From: Ichthyophis bannanicus
Lineage: Eukaryota; Chordata; Amphibia; Gymnophiona; Ichthyophiidae
Direction of reading: 5' to 3'
DNA length: 64,000 bases
NCBI GenBank assembly: GCA_033557465.1
Contig: CM066051.1
Span: 99,425,026-99,489,025 of the forward strand
The notes beneath the pieces were generated by a model. The model saw nothing but the letters and a program-made list of their open reading frames with translations. It had not been told where the DNA came from and ran no database searches. Shown here piece by piece: positions 1 through 10,879 of the stretch (position 1 is its first letter; the number at the start of each line of letters is the position of its first letter). The position numbers were made by a program, and so were the translations under genes.

Positions 1-113
1 TGGGGGGTAATTGGGGTTGCTTTCTTTATTGTATGTGTGTATTTGTTTCTTTTGGTGTGTTGTTATTTTGTTTGTTGTAAAATGAAAATAAAAGTTAAAA
101 AAAAAAAAAAAAA
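1..113 (+). repeat. Retroposon 3' end with poly(A) run
   Basis: T-rich sequence ends in AATAAAAG and a 17-base A run at about 97-113, after which unrelated sequence begins. This looks like the 3' end of a retroposed element on plus whose body lies left of the window. The family cannot be told from what is present. Confidence 0.4.
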
Positions 114-115
114 GA

Positions 116-1000
116 AGGCTGGGTCAATCGGGTCAAGGTCTGATCTTTTGAGGGTGGAATGAATTGAGGACAGCTTCAGGTCATTGGACATTTCTCCTTT
201 TTGTAATATGGATTGGGTCCGTTTTGTAAGTATTAGGCTTAGATCCTGTTTTGTAGATTTGATCCAAGTGATTTGGCATGAATCAAGAGGGAATGTTGTG
301 GTACTGAATGAAGTAATGATGGTTTTTATGTTGTCCTTGCTAATAGGATCAAAACTGTGCATTGGTGTGGTGTGGGGGGATTGATCAGGAGGGTGTGTGG
401 TGGAGTTGTTTGCATTGGCTTGCTAATTGCTGGGGGCTTATTTTAAGGTCCATGGAGGTGCTGGAGGGGAATTTGTTTGGTTGGTTGATGATATCAAATA
501 GTTCTCTTGGTCTATTCATGGAGTTAGTGATAAGCTTTGTGTGGTATGCCCATTTGGCATTGTCTGTTTCTCTTTGGTAGGTGTCCATTGCTTGTTTGTT
601 GTATAACTTGTTGTTTTTATTGTGGCTCTTCCAATGATGGTGTTCCAGATGGTTATTAGTGTGTTTGGGTCCTTTGTTTCGATTTCCAATGAAGGGAGCA
701 TTTCCTTAAGGAAGGTTTCTTTGTGAAAATGCTTGAATCTTCTGCTTATTGGTTGCTGGGCAGTAGGGTCTCTTGAGATGTTGATGGGTAGGGAGAATGT
801 GATCAGGATGTGATTTGACCAGGGCATAGGGTGATATTGTATTGTGTGTAGGGTTCTTATGCTCTTTCTTTGGGTGCTGGTGAAGATGAGGTTTAGTGTG
901 GGGGATTGGACGAGCTGTTTGAAGTCAATTGTTACCATGAAGTCTAGGAAGGCTGTGGCATGTCCAGGTTGTGCTGATGGGAGGTTGAAATTCACTAGGA
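116..1000 (-). mobile_element. LINE fragment (CR1/L2 superfamily), endonuclease end and linker, degraded
   Basis: Read on minus, frames from about 995 down to 516 give a LINE apurinic-like endonuclease C-terminus: a stretch resembling the DLVQSPTLNLIFT block, then WSNHILITFSLP, the usual S-D/N-H end of the nuclease. It continues (588-385) into the linker between endonuclease and reverse transcriptase, and at 362-116 into a segment with TTTFPLDSC..W.K that also occurs at the start of the LINE at 25.5 kb, so both copies belong to one family. Frames are broken and the reverse transcriptase is missing because the copy stops at the A-tail at 113. It is a dead 3'-truncated piece. The clade name is tentative. 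Confidence 0.7.
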
Positions 1001-1052
1001 GAAGGATGTCTTTTGCTAAGTTGGTGTTTCTTATGGTGTACTATAGATATAT

Positions 1053-1236
1053 CAGAACTACAGGTCCCTGCATGCAATGGGATAAACCCAGGACTGGATC
1101 AAATCTGTCAGCAGAGTTTGAAATCAGTTGGCAAATAGTGCAGAGGCATCCTCTCTTCTACATCACTCTGAAAATGCCGTTCCAGGCCTGAGTTTGCCTC
1201 ATTGCAATTCATAGAAGTAGTTCTGGACTCTCCTGA
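1053..1236. repeat. Degraded fold-back element arms
   Basis: 1053-1134 (CTACAGGTCCCTGCATGCAA ... CAGTTGGCAA) matches the right arm of the fold-back element at 17922-18120. About 1178-1236 (CCTGAGTTTGCCTCATTGCA ... GTAGTTCTGG) matches its left arm. Here the arms are in swapped order, right then left, with about 40 bases between them. Confidence 0.5.
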
Positions 1237-1389
1237 AAAAGAAAAAAACAGGAAACTTTACCTCCCAGCAGGCAGTGAGGGTTCAAGCAGGTGTGGATGA
1301 AGTGGTGACCCAAAGGCCAGGTCACATCCCACTGAGAACAGATTTGATTGGATTGATTTCATATTTTACCTCTCATAATAAATATTGAA

Positions 1390-1492
1390 AGGGAGGGGAG
1401 AGGGGCTCCTGGGTCATGGGTGGGGAGAGGGGCTCCTGGGTCAAGGGAGGGGAGAGGGGCTCCTGGGTCATGGGTGGGGGGGGGGGGGGAGG
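1390..1492. repeat. Short G-rich tandem repeat
   Basis: Three tandem copies of a ~30-base unit (GGGGAGAGGGGCTCCTGGGT plus ~10 bases) followed by a run of 13 or more G. Low-complexity minisatellite; no coding signal. Confidence 0.75.
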
Positions 1493-1739
1493 AAATGCCA
1501 CTGCAGAGGATAGTGAGTTTCTGGAGTCCAATGGATCACAGGATTCAAGGCAGCCTGGTTTTTACAAGTGTCGGATAAATCTAATTAATTTCTTTGACTG
1601 TACCTGCTCAGCTGAGCCCCTTTGGCTTAATTCATGTGCCCTTGCTGACTTCCTACATTTAAAATTCATGCTGACCTCTTTCCAGTCAGCCATAGCACTC
1701 GCCAAGCAAGAGTACTGTGTCTATCTGACTAGCCTCTGA

Positions 1740-3645
1740 CCCTCGGCATCTCTTTGCTGCACTTAACTCTCTCCTCAAGTTCCCTCCTCCCCCAATCCCT
1801 CCTTCACTTTCTGCCCAGACCTTGCTGACTATTTCCATGACAAAGTCCAGAAGATTAGTCTTGAGTTCTCCACAGGGTCACCTCCACCTCATCTCCCCCC
1901 TCTTCAATCCTACATCCTTCCTTCACCTTCGGTCACCCTTTCTTCCTTTCCTGAAATCACAGAGGAGCAAATCTCTCCTCCTCCAAACTGACCAGCTGCT
2001 CCTCTGACCCCCCCCCCCCCATCTACTAAGCTCTATCTCTTCCGCCTTCACCCCTTCCATCTGTCATATCCTTAACCTATCGCTTTCCACTGCCTTTCCT
2101 GTGGCTTCAGACATGCTCTGGTCACACCTCTCCTCAAAAAGCTCTCACTAGACTCTACCTGTCCTTCCAGCTATTGGCCTATTTCTCTCTTCACCTTTGC
2201 TTCAAAACTACTTGAACGAGTGGTTCACTGTCACTGTCTTGACTTTTGCTCCTCAAAAGCCCTTCTGGATCCACTGCAGTCTGGCTTTCACCCTCTACAT
2301 TCTACAGAAAAAGCTCTTGCCAAAGTCTCCAGCAACTTGTTCCTCACCAATTCCAAGGGCCTTTGCTCGATCCTCATCCTTCTTGACCTTTCTGCTGCCT
2401 TTGACACTGTTGATCACCACCTTCTCCTCGATACTCTGTCCTCAGTTGGATTTAGTGGCTCTGTTCTGCCTGGTTTTCTTATTTCTCCCATCGCATTTTT
2501 AGTGTATGTTCTGGTGGATCCTCCTCTACCGCCATCCCGCCTTCAGTTGTGGTACCTCAGGGCTCTGTCTTGGGGCCTCTCCTTTTCTCCCTCTACACTC
2601 GGTCCCTTGGTGCACTTATTTCCTCCCATAGTTTTCAGTTCCATCTTTACGCCAATGACTCTCAGATCTACCTCTCTGCATCTGAAATCTCCCCGGCAAT
2701 CCAGGTCCAGATCTCTGCCTGCTTATCCGACATTGCTGCCTGGATGTCTCAACCGTTATTTAAATTGAACATGGCCAAAACTGAGCTCCTTATCTTTCCC
2801 CCTAAACCCACCTCCCCCTTTCTCCCCTCTCTATTTCTGTGGTAACACTACATCCTCGCTGTTTCCTCAGCTCACAACCCTGGGGTCATCTTTGACACCT
2901 CCCTCCTTCTCCACACACATCCAATAGATATGTAAAACCTGTCATTTCTTTATAACATTAGCAAAATTCATCCCTTTCTGAACACACTACTAAAACCCTC
3001 ATCCACTCACTAGTCACCTCCCGTCTTGACTATTGCAACCTGCTCCTCGCTGGTCTCCCTCTGAATCATCTCTCTCCCCTTCAATCTGTTCAAAACTCAG
3101 CTGCACAGCTTATCTTCTACCACCTTCGATATGCTCAAGTAACCCCTCTTCTCAAGTCACTTAACTGACTTCCTATCCTTTTCCGTATCCAGTTCAAACT
3201 TCTACTGACCTGCAAGTGCCTTCACCCTGCAGCTCCTCACTACATTTCCCCTCTCATCTCACCCTACACCCCTTCATGGGAACTCCACTCCTCTGGCGGA
3301 TCCCTTTTATCTGTGCCCTTCTGTGCCACTGCCAACTCCAGACTTCGTTATTCCACCCTACTTGCTCTATATGCCTGGAACAAACTACCTGAGTTGGTGT
3401 GTTGGGCCCCTTCTCTGGCCCTATTCAAATTCAGGCTAAGACCCACCTTGTTGAAGCCGCTTTTGGATCCTGATGCTCCTCACTCTCTTGTCCATTACTT
3501 ATGTGTATCTCACTGTACTCTAATCCCCAATTTTGTGATGTTTTTTCATCTTGATTAGATTGTAAGCCCCGATGTGGATATGTACAGTGCTGTGTTCGCC
3601 TTCTAATTCTATAAACTGATTAGTAGTAGTAGTAGTAGAAGAATT
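1740..3645 (+). mobile_element. L2-like LINE, ORF2 reverse transcriptase and 3' tail, degraded
   Basis: Plus-strand frames give the linker before the reverse transcriptase (LADYFHDKVQKI-like, about 1810-1850), then SGFHPLHSTEKAL and LLDLSAAFDTVDHHLLLDTL (about 2280-2440), which is motif A of L2-type reverse transcriptases. Next come [16 protein letters not shown] and YANDSQIYL (about 2549-2680), where the catalytic YADD has become YAND. Frames shift several times and stops interrupt the region after 2850. The 3' end has the typical TAGATTGTAAGCCCC ... TGTACAGTGCTGTG ... tail and terminates in a (TAG)n run near 3620-3640. Non-functional copy; L2-like assignment is by motif and tail recognition. 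Confidence 0.8.
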
Positions 3646-5290
3646 GGACTGAGGGAGAGCCCTCGATGTGCTGTACTTAGATTGCAGATAACAAAGGCAT
3701 GCGGGACATCCATCTGCTCCCCCCCCTCACCCGGGTGCCATCATTAGCCTACAAACAAAATAAAACATATGACTCAGTGTCATGGTTAACTTGGCCACAG
3801 TTTTATTACCAGAGAGAAACAAAAGGGGGTGAGGAACTGGTCTAGACACCTGAGCCAGCATGCGGTGCACTTTGGTCACTGTTGCCAACTGGCTGGACAT
3901 GGGGCTGGGGCTCACCATGCCAAACAGAGCTAAGCCCACCACCATGCCAGCAGTCTTGCTATGCAGTCTTGGGGGCCACCTATACCAGGTCAGCAGTCAT
4001 CTGTGGGAACTTGCTGGGATGCCTTGCCTTGTTGGCAGCTAGGGCACCTGCCCCTCTGCTTTGATCTGCTGTCTGCCTGCAGCCTGGCTCGAGTAACCGC
4101 TATGGACACGTGGAAGACGGCCTTTCATGGGTCCCACGCTACAGAATCCACAGCCCCTGTGCTAAGAATTATCAGTGATGTGGGCTAACCTATATGCTGG
4201 CCTCAAGGATGGCCTCTAGTGCCTTGTGTAATTCCTTGAAAACCAGGTCTAGCTCAGTATCTGATAGGTGAATGAAGTTGTCTTACTTCAACAAAGGCTA
4301 ACACCTTGTAATGAAGACGTGCAGTTTATTTACAAACAAAGTAAGGAGACATTTAGAAAGACAAGTAATTCTCTTAGTTACACATGAGTAGTTAGAAAAG
4401 ATAACCAGAATGCAATTAAAATAATAACTAATGCACTTAATTACAGCACTGAAAGAATTATGAGAGAATGCAGCTATGTACAAAGAATATACTTCACCAA
4501 ACTTGTCATAAGCCCTTTACACATCAGCTGGGAGCGCTCAGCGAGAGGAACTGATGACAGTCTAGGATCCTTCATGCTTGGCCAAGCAGATCTACGCTCT
4601 GTCTGTTCTGGATATTCTCTGTACTTATATAGGCACAAATGTGTTGCAGCCAGCTCTCACCCATGAGCTTCTCCCCACCCCATCCACCTTTTTTGCTTCG
4701 GTTTCCGGGCAGGCTTCTGATTACCCCCCTTGGTGTTAGAAGCTCAAACTTACACAATCAGACATGGTCAGACATCTGAGAATGCTCAAAGGACACATCC
4801 TCCATGGCCTACATTCCAAGGCTAGATGAAGTGTTCTTTTGTTATCATTAATGGGTCTCTGTCAAGGGAGAAACCCCCCGTGGTTTTAGAAGCATCTCAA
4901 AGCTTTTACATTATAATTGATGAATTCTTATCCTGTCTACATTGGCTAGGCAAATGTTTCTATATTGGCCAAGAGAATTGTTCAAAGGCCAAGGGAAGAA
5001 TTCTGTCTCCCTCTCTGGCCTCTTAACACTCCCCAGGCTAGATGTGTAAAGATCTCTCACTAGAGTGGAAATACAGCTTTGATCTCTGGAGCAAGTTGGC
5101 TCAGCATGATTCCTCACAGGCAGAATGGCTCATGAGTTCAATTTCTTTGCAAAGTAAAGTACAATATCCTTTGCTGATCCAAAAATCCATATAAATCTTT
5201 AATTAGTAATACAGAAGTGCTTCCTGAAATATCTGGGTATTGGAGGCTGTGCCCAGTTGTATCATATCTGCCACCCTCCCCCCCCCCCCC
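3646..5290. other. Unassigned repeat-like sequence
   Basis: No frame here resembles a known protein. A TATA-like CTATATAAG lies on minus near 4623-4635 and a C run at 5279-5290. It could be the long terminal repeat or non-coding end of the minus-strand element that follows, but I see no terminal repeat pair that proves this. Confidence 0.3.
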
Positions 5291-5317
5291 GCATGCAGAC
5301 TGCTCTGATTGACCCAT

Positions 5318-5752
5318 CTATTGATCTTCTTGACTTCCCTGTCCCATCCACTTTGAGGCACAGGATGTAGTCAGATCAGATGAAGAGGGTGTAGGAAAGG
5401 CTGTTGGCCACCCAGAAGAGTCATTTCTGATAAAATCAATAAGCTGTTTTCTGGATATAGTTCCCAGGTCGTTCCCTCCAAGGTGGATGATCAAGGCATT
5501 GGGGGGAGCATGTGATTGTAAATGCTGTTGAAGCAATAGGCACAGCTGTGCCCACCTCATGCCCGGAGGTCCAAGCCAAAGGAGGTGCACACAGTGTTCG
5601 GTCATTTGCAAGTGAATTCGAGGTGGCCGTGTGGTTGCTCTCTCAGCTACCCAGCAGATGGAGTGTCCAATTATCCAGACCATGTCCTCTGCAAAATGGA
5701 GAGAGTTAATGAAGACAGGGTCAGTTTGCACTAGACCCTCCCCCGGGGGCAA
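5318..5752 (-). pseudogene. SGNH-hydrolase-like domain of a tyrosine-recombinase element
   Basis: A 144-residue frame with WIIGHSI near residue 26 (block I, where GHS stands in for GDS), then RGMRW-like GPPGMRWAQL and IIHLGGNDLG near residue 90 (block III, GxND). These are the first two catalytic blocks of an SGNH esterase/lipase fold. The final DxxH block is not seen before the stop, so the domain is truncated or decayed. The substrate is unknown. It lies immediately downstream (minus strand) of the recombinase frame and was probably part of the same element. Confidence 0.6.
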
Positions 5753-5870
5753 ATGTACAAATCATATGCTCAAGATCGCCAAAGCCCCAGCCCTTTCTGC
5801 CATTGCAGCCCCAATCCAGAAAGAATGTGTGCCGAACAACTCTGTCTGCAGCCTGATAGCAGCTGGACCT

Positions 5871-6335
5871 TTATGAAAACTGCTGTGAACTGGAATTGGA
5901 TAGTGAAGTGCTGTCGAGATGCACCAGGAACTGCTGATTCTGGTTGGGTCGTACTTCTAGGTATCTGTGTGTGTTTGCATAAGTGCAGGTCCGGAGCAGG
6001 GGTACTGCCCTAAATGAGATGACTTGTCCTTTTGCCTTGACAACCCAGATGTGTAGCAGGCCCTCTGACATGAAGATGTCCGGGAACTGCACTCCAGAAG
6101 GCACCCCAGTCTTCATGGAAGCAGCCACCAATTCATTAGATCCTGATAGCCCTAAAGCAAGCCAGGTGAATGCTGCCCAGATCAAGCAACTCTCGTAGTC
6201 CAAACAGCACATCACCGGCAATATTGCCCACAGCCTGTCCAGAATATCATGTGTCACTGGTTGTCTTCTGTTGGGCTGGTGGCCCATCTGTTTAGCAGGG
6301 TCTTCATTAGGAAATTGTTGGAGGAGTTGTCCCAT
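5871..6335 (-). pseudogene. Tyrosine recombinase core of Ngaro/Crypton type, fragment
   Basis: The 154-residue frame contains a RRQPVTHDILDRLW block, the usual entry to the catalytic domain in this group, then an AAFTWLALGLSGSNELVAAS block, a beta-strand region with VVKAKGQ and a RPNQNQQFLVH segment. In active relatives the helix before SEL carries the first catalytic arginine (FxRxSEL). Here it reads LSGSNEL, so that arginine appears lost. The frame ends before the HxxR and Tyr motifs. It would have catalysed strand exchange during integration. This is a dead copy; the family call rests on motif order. Confidence 0.6.
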
Positions 6336-6589
6336 CTCACTAGCTTGGCAAAAAAGGAGAATCCCAAGAGATGAAACAGGAGGGAGATTGCCCGGCCTAT
6401 GTCCTCCTGTACTGGGGCTGCGGTGTCGGCGAGAGTGACATCATGCCATCATGCTGTGACAAATGTTGTGATGCCCCAGCCATGGTGGGATATTTTCCCA
6501 TGCTGGCCTCGCTCAGCGAGAGTGCTGCCTCCAGTGGTGAGGGAGCTTCAGATGGACCTGTTGCCATGTTAAGCCATGGGCCTATCACA

Positions 6590-7685
6590 TCCACGCATAA
6601 AGCCTTTGACACCGTTCCACATAGGTGACATAAATAAATTGAGCACCCTCAGAATAGAGCCTAAAGTGACTGTCTGGGTTAGAAATTGTTTGAGTGGGAA
6701 GCGATGAAGGGTACAGGTAAATGGAGCTCACTCTGAGAAGAAGGTTACCAGTGGTGTGCCACAGGGATCTGTCCTTGGTCCAATTATTTTTAACATTTTT
6801 GTTAGTGATATTGCGGAAGGGCTGTTGGGTAAAGTTTGCCTCTTTGTAGATGATACCAAAATCTTCAATAGAGTAGACAGCCAGGAAGAAGTAGATAACA
6901 TGAGGAGAGATCTAACTAAGCTTGAAGAATAGTAGAGAAGTTAGTAACTGAGCTTTAATGTTAAGAAATATAGGTTCATGCATTTGGACTGCAAAAATCC
7001 AAGAGAGCAGTACAGTAGAGGGGGTGAAGTACTTCTATCTATGAAAGAAGAGCAGGACCTGGCTGTGATTGTTTCTGTTGATCTTAAGGTGGCTAAATAT
7101 GCAGAAAAGGTGATGGCAAAAGCCAGAAGGATGCTTGGGTGCACAGGAACAAGAATGTCTGGCAAGAAGAAGGAGATGATAGTGCCTCTGTCTAAGTCTC
7201 TAGTGTGACCTCATTTGGAGTATTGTGTGCAATTCTGGAGATCACACCTTCAAAAGGATATTAACAGGATGGAGTCAATGGAGAGAATGACTACCAAAAT
7301 GGTCAATGGGCTTCATCATAAGGCATATGGGGACAAACTTAATTTGTATAGTTTGGAGAAAAGGGGGAGAGAGGAGACATTTAAATACCTCTGGTATAAA
7401 TGCACAGGAGGAGAGCCTCTTTCAATTGAAAGAGCTCTGTATCGGGGCATAGGATGAAGGGGATAGACTCTGGAGAAATTAAAGGAAATATTTCTTTATG
7501 GAAAGAGTGGTAGCTGCATGAAATAGTCTCAGTCGAGGTAGTAGAGATAAGGACAGCAGCTGAATTCAAGAAAGCCTGGGACCAACACAGAAGATCTCTA
7601 AAGGAAAGGGGACTGTAGTAGTTGACATGGAAGAGCAGACTGGATAGGCCCTATGGTGGTCTTCTCCCATCATGTTTCTATACGG
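6590..7685 (+). mobile_element. CR1-type LINE, ORF2 C-terminal half and 3' end
   Basis: Plus-strand frames give KAFDTVPHR (motif A, 6600-6625), [15 protein letters not shown] (motif B, about 6757-6800) and LFVDDTK in place of YADD (about 6840). The C-terminal ARRMLGC...LEYCVQFW...LQKDINRMESMER...TKMV...YSLEKR... block (7120-7385) is diagnostic of CR1. The 3' UTR ends with the CR1 phrase CAGACTGGATAGGCCCTATG ... CATGTTTCTATA near 7680. Multiple stops and shifts show a dead copy. Confidence 0.85.
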
Positions 7686-7689
7686 TCCC

Positions 7690-8160
7690 CTCCCAAAGGC
7701 ATTTGTCGCCTATAAAAGCAGAGTCTCTGCTACTATTAAGCATTTAGATAGAGGTATGGGGGCAGCGCAGTTCTTGCCTACTGGAGCTTACATCTAGTCA
7801 ACATGGACGCTGAGGACAGAGTCTTTAGAAGTAAAGACATCGTCCTCAGCACTGCAAACTTCCCCTCCCCCCATCTTCCTGGTATTGCCAGGAGCACCCA
7901 CTCTCCCCCTATGTGGCAGTGCCACCTCCATGGGCATTGCCAGGCTTCACCCTCCTACATTCCCAGCATGACCATCGCTCCTTAATGTTGCGCATTTTAT
8001 GTTTCTCTGTACACATCTGATGCTCTCTTTTCTGTGAAAGTCTGAAGCTGCCCTGGGGTAGGAGGGGTGGGGTGGGTGGGTGGGTAGGGGGGAATGGATC
8101 CTACCTCTTTTCTGGGGCTGCTCTTATCCATGTTCAGTGCAGCAAGAAACAAATATCTGC
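7690..8160. other. No gene seen
   Basis: Mixed sequence with a G/T-rich tract at about 8053-8095. No recognisable element or coding frame. Confidence 0.3.
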
Positions 8161-8164
8161 CCCT

Positions 8165-8585
8165 CTCCCAACACTAGGACTCTTCAGTTTGGAAAAAAAG
8201 ATGATTGAGAGGGGATGTGATAGAAGTTTATAAAACCATGAGTGGGATGGAAGTGTTAAATAGAAAATGGTTGTTTAACCTTTCAAACAACAATAAAGAA
8301 GAAGGCAATCCATGAAACTAATGACCTGCACATTGTAATAATGATGTTACATGCTGTTCATAATTAAGCTGTGAAATCTGTCACTGGGAAATGACGTCAA
8401 GGCGACTAATGTCTTGGGATTTGAAAGAGTTTTGGTAGCTTCTTGGAGGAAAAGTCCACAAAAATTATTAACAGGTAGACTTGTGAGAACCGTTGTTCAT
8501 CTCTGCAAATGAACACTGAGTAATAGATCTTTGTCTTGAGATTGGCTGGGTACTTGTGATCTGGGCTCATCTTATGTTCTCATGT
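8165..8585 (+). mobile_element. CR1 LINE 3' end fragment
   Basis: Carries the CR1 3' UTR landmarks: ATTGAGAGGGGATGTGATAG, ATAAAACCATGAGTGGGATG, TTGGAGGAAAAGTCCACAAA and the terminal CTTATGTTCTCATG. The same landmarks recur in the copies near 19.2-20.2 kb and 45.7-46.1 kb. Confidence 0.75.
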
Positions 8586-8589
8586 CACA

Positions 8590-9165
8590 TCTCGCATGAG
8601 GAAGAGTGTGGATGAATGGAACCTCCACATGGTCTCTCCCTTGGATGCAACAGTCTTGTGGCTAGCACACGTGGGGTAGACATCTTTGACTGGGAAGCAG
8701 TGAGGCTTAGAGATGTCCGTGACTGGGAATATGTGACTTTTAGAGAACTCTGGCAGGGGTGTGACATTAGGAATGGTGCTCATCTGTGGTCTCCTTTTCC
8801 TATTCTCCCAGTCCTTCTGCTGATACGTAGAGAGGTTGAGAATAGATTGTTCAGTGGGCCTGGGACTTGCAACCTGGACAATACAGCTAGAGTGTGGCTA
8901 GGATTTGGAAGTAAAGTCAAAGATAAAACGAAGCTGTTGCCATTGGGACTGTATTTCATTAGATCGTCTCACTCTACAGCAAATCCCACAACTGCAACTC
9001 TAGCTCCATGTAACGCAGTGAGGACCTCTCTTTATCACATTCGGTAGACCCTATTGTTGGACAAACTACATCAGCATGAGAACACAGCCTGAGCTTAGAA
9101 ATCCACTCTCACTCTGCAGGGAGTGTACATCAAAATCATGCTTAAGCAAGCGTGAGCACATACAA
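8590..9165. other. No gene seen
   Basis: A 143-codon open frame (8616-9047, plus) exists but resembles nothing I know, has no neighbouring gene signals, and overlaps open frames on minus. I treat it as chance. Confidence 0.3.
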
Positions 9166-9166
9166 A

Positions 9167-9186
9167 ACACACACACACACACACAT
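9167..9186. repeat. (AC)n microsatellite
   Basis: About ten tandem AC dinucleotides. Confidence 0.95.
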
Positions 9187-9329
9187 ACATTCATAGATGC
9201 CACAACTCCTGTCACCCAAACAGAGGCCAGTAAGCACACGGACAGAGGTGGCATTTATGGAGCAGTCACTGAGTATTGCCTTCAGGTGTGAAATCTTTAA
9301 GTTGCACGGCTTTAGATGAGGAAGATCTT

Positions 9330-10140
9330 GTCTTACTAATCTGTTATATTTTTTGAAAGTGTGAATAAAAAGATAGACAAAGGTGAGTCGGTTGATATAG
9401 TGTATCTGGATTTTCAGAAAGCCTTTGACAAGGTCCCTCATCAGAGACTTTTGGCAAAACTAAAGAGTCATGGGATAGGAGGCAGTGTACTATTGTGGAT
9501 CAGGAACTGGTTAAAAGATAGAAAGCAGAGGGTAGGGCTAAATGGCCAATTTTCCCAATGGAGAAAGGTGAATAGTGGAGTACCCCAGGGATCTGTACTG
9601 GGTCCGCTGCTTTTTGACATATTCATAAATGACCTGGAAAAGGGAATAACGAGTGAGGTTATCAAATTTGCAGAAGACACAAAACTATTTAAAGTTGTTA
9701 AAACCCATGAGGATTGTGGAAAATTGCAAGAAGATCTTGATAAAGTGGAAGACTGGGCATCAAAATGGCAGATGAAATTTAATGTGGACAAGTGCAAAGT
9801 TATGCACCTAGGGAAGAACAACCCAAACTATGGTTACACGATGCAAGGTTCCACATTAGGAACCACCACCCAGGAAAAATATTTAGGCGTCATTGTGGAT
9901 ACCATGTTAAAACCCTCGGCCCAGTGTGCAACGGCGGCCAAGAGAGCAAATAGAATGCTGGGTATGATAAGGAAAGGAATGGAAAATAAAACAAAAGATA
10001 TTATGCCTCCATGGTGAGACTGCACCTTGAATATTGTGTGTAATTCTAGTCATTGTATCTTAAAAAGGATATAGCGTTATTAGAAAAGGTTCAGAGAAGA
10101 GCCACCAAAATGGTAAAGGGGATGGAAGGATACTCCTATG
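9330..10140 (+). mobile_element. CR1 LINE reverse-transcriptase segment with a 218-codon open frame
   Basis: The frame at 9361-10017 reads IVYLDFQKAFDKVPHQRLL (motif A), [20 protein letters not shown] (motif B), then FAEDTKLF, where the second catalytic position is glutamate instead of aspartate (FADD to FAED). It continues through KCKVMHLGKNN, EKYLGVIVD and AAKRANRMLGMIRKG, the CR1 thumb region. It is 5'-truncated and ends at 10140 without the CR1 3' UTR. It is younger or better preserved than the neighbouring CR1 pieces but cannot be active because the catalytic residue is changed. Confidence 0.85.
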
Positions 10141-10144
10141 AAGG

Positions 10145-10445
10145 AAGAAAGGCTGCCCTCTTGTGGTAATTCTCCATAATACAGATTATGCCACTGTGCA
10201 CCATTACCACCTGACTGATTCTGCTCTGTGCTTTCCCTCTTCCCATATATTCTCATTAATGCTCTCATTTCAATTGTCCAGGTGCTGGGTCCTCCTACAA
10301 AAAACACAAACTTCAAGAATGTGAAGACAGACTGTTTTGTCTTGACTAGATTGTAAGCTCTGATGAGCAGGGATTGTCTCATATATGTCTGTGCAGCGCT
10401 GCCTATGACTGGTAGCACTGTAGAAATGCTCAGTAGTAGTAGACC
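10145..10445 (+). mobile_element. SINE-like repeat with L2-type tail
   Basis: Starts with CTGCCCTCTTGTGGTAATTC, also found in similar form at 11035-11130, and ends with TAGATTGTAAGCTCTGATGA ... GCAGCGCTGCC ... and a (TAG)n run. This is the L2-type 3' end also seen at 3560-3640, suggesting mobilisation by an L2-like reverse transcriptase. Confidence 0.6.
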
Positions 10446-10459
10446 GTAATCAACAAGCT

Positions 10460-10870
10460 AAATATGCCAATAACCAAACAAATGCAATCAATAAACCTGC
10501 CACAGAGCCTTTGAATTCTAGCCCCCCACCCTATGGAACTCCCTCCCTAACACACTACGAAATATAACCAACCCCACAACATCCCATAAACACCTGAAAA
10601 CCCACCTTTTGACGGAACACTTTGGCCCCCTCATTTAACCCCCTCCAAATTCATAACTCAGCCATAACAGAATCTCTAATGTAAATAGTCGTTTATATTA
10701 AGTATAAAGTTCAATGTATAAAAAAATGTTGATTATGTTAAAAGTTAAATGTTACTATATTATTTGTTCAACATATGTTCTCTGTGCAATGTTCTGTTCT
10801 CTGGAAACTACATTGACCTTGTGAAAAGTGGTATAAAAATCTAGCTAAAATAAATAAATAAATAAATAGG
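10460..10870 (+). mobile_element. LINE 3' end fragment, same family as the 25.4-29.7 kb LINE
   Basis: Contains CACCTGAAAACCCACCTTTT ... GGAACACTTTGG (the ORF2 C-terminal KTHLF.EH segment) and ends GTTCTCTGGAAACTACATTG ... GTATAAAAATCTAGC followed by (AAAT)n. The LINE at 29.6-29.69 kb ends the same way. Confidence 0.7.
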
Positions 10871-10879
10871 GTGCTGGAT

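Larger units (their letters stand above)
5318..6370 (-). mobile_element. Tyrosine-recombinase element (Ngaro/Crypton-like) with SGNH hydrolase, degraded
   Basis: Two minus-strand frames lie head-to-tail: a tyrosine-recombinase core (6335-5871) followed by an SGNH-hydrolase-like domain (5752-5318). SGNH-type ORFs are known from some Ngaro-type tyrosine-recombinase retrotransposons of fish and amphibians. I see no reverse transcriptase nearby, so this may be a fragment of such an element or a DNA-only Crypton-like cassette. Boundaries are approximate. Confidence 0.6.

Noticed and set aside
4290..4660. Retroviral LTR with TATA box on minus
   Set aside because: A CTATATAAG is present, but no TG...CA ends, second LTR or retroviral genes were found nearby.
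8616..9047. 143-codon novel gene
   Set aside because: No homology I recognise, no splice or promoter signals, flanked by CR1 debris, with open frames on the opposite strand.
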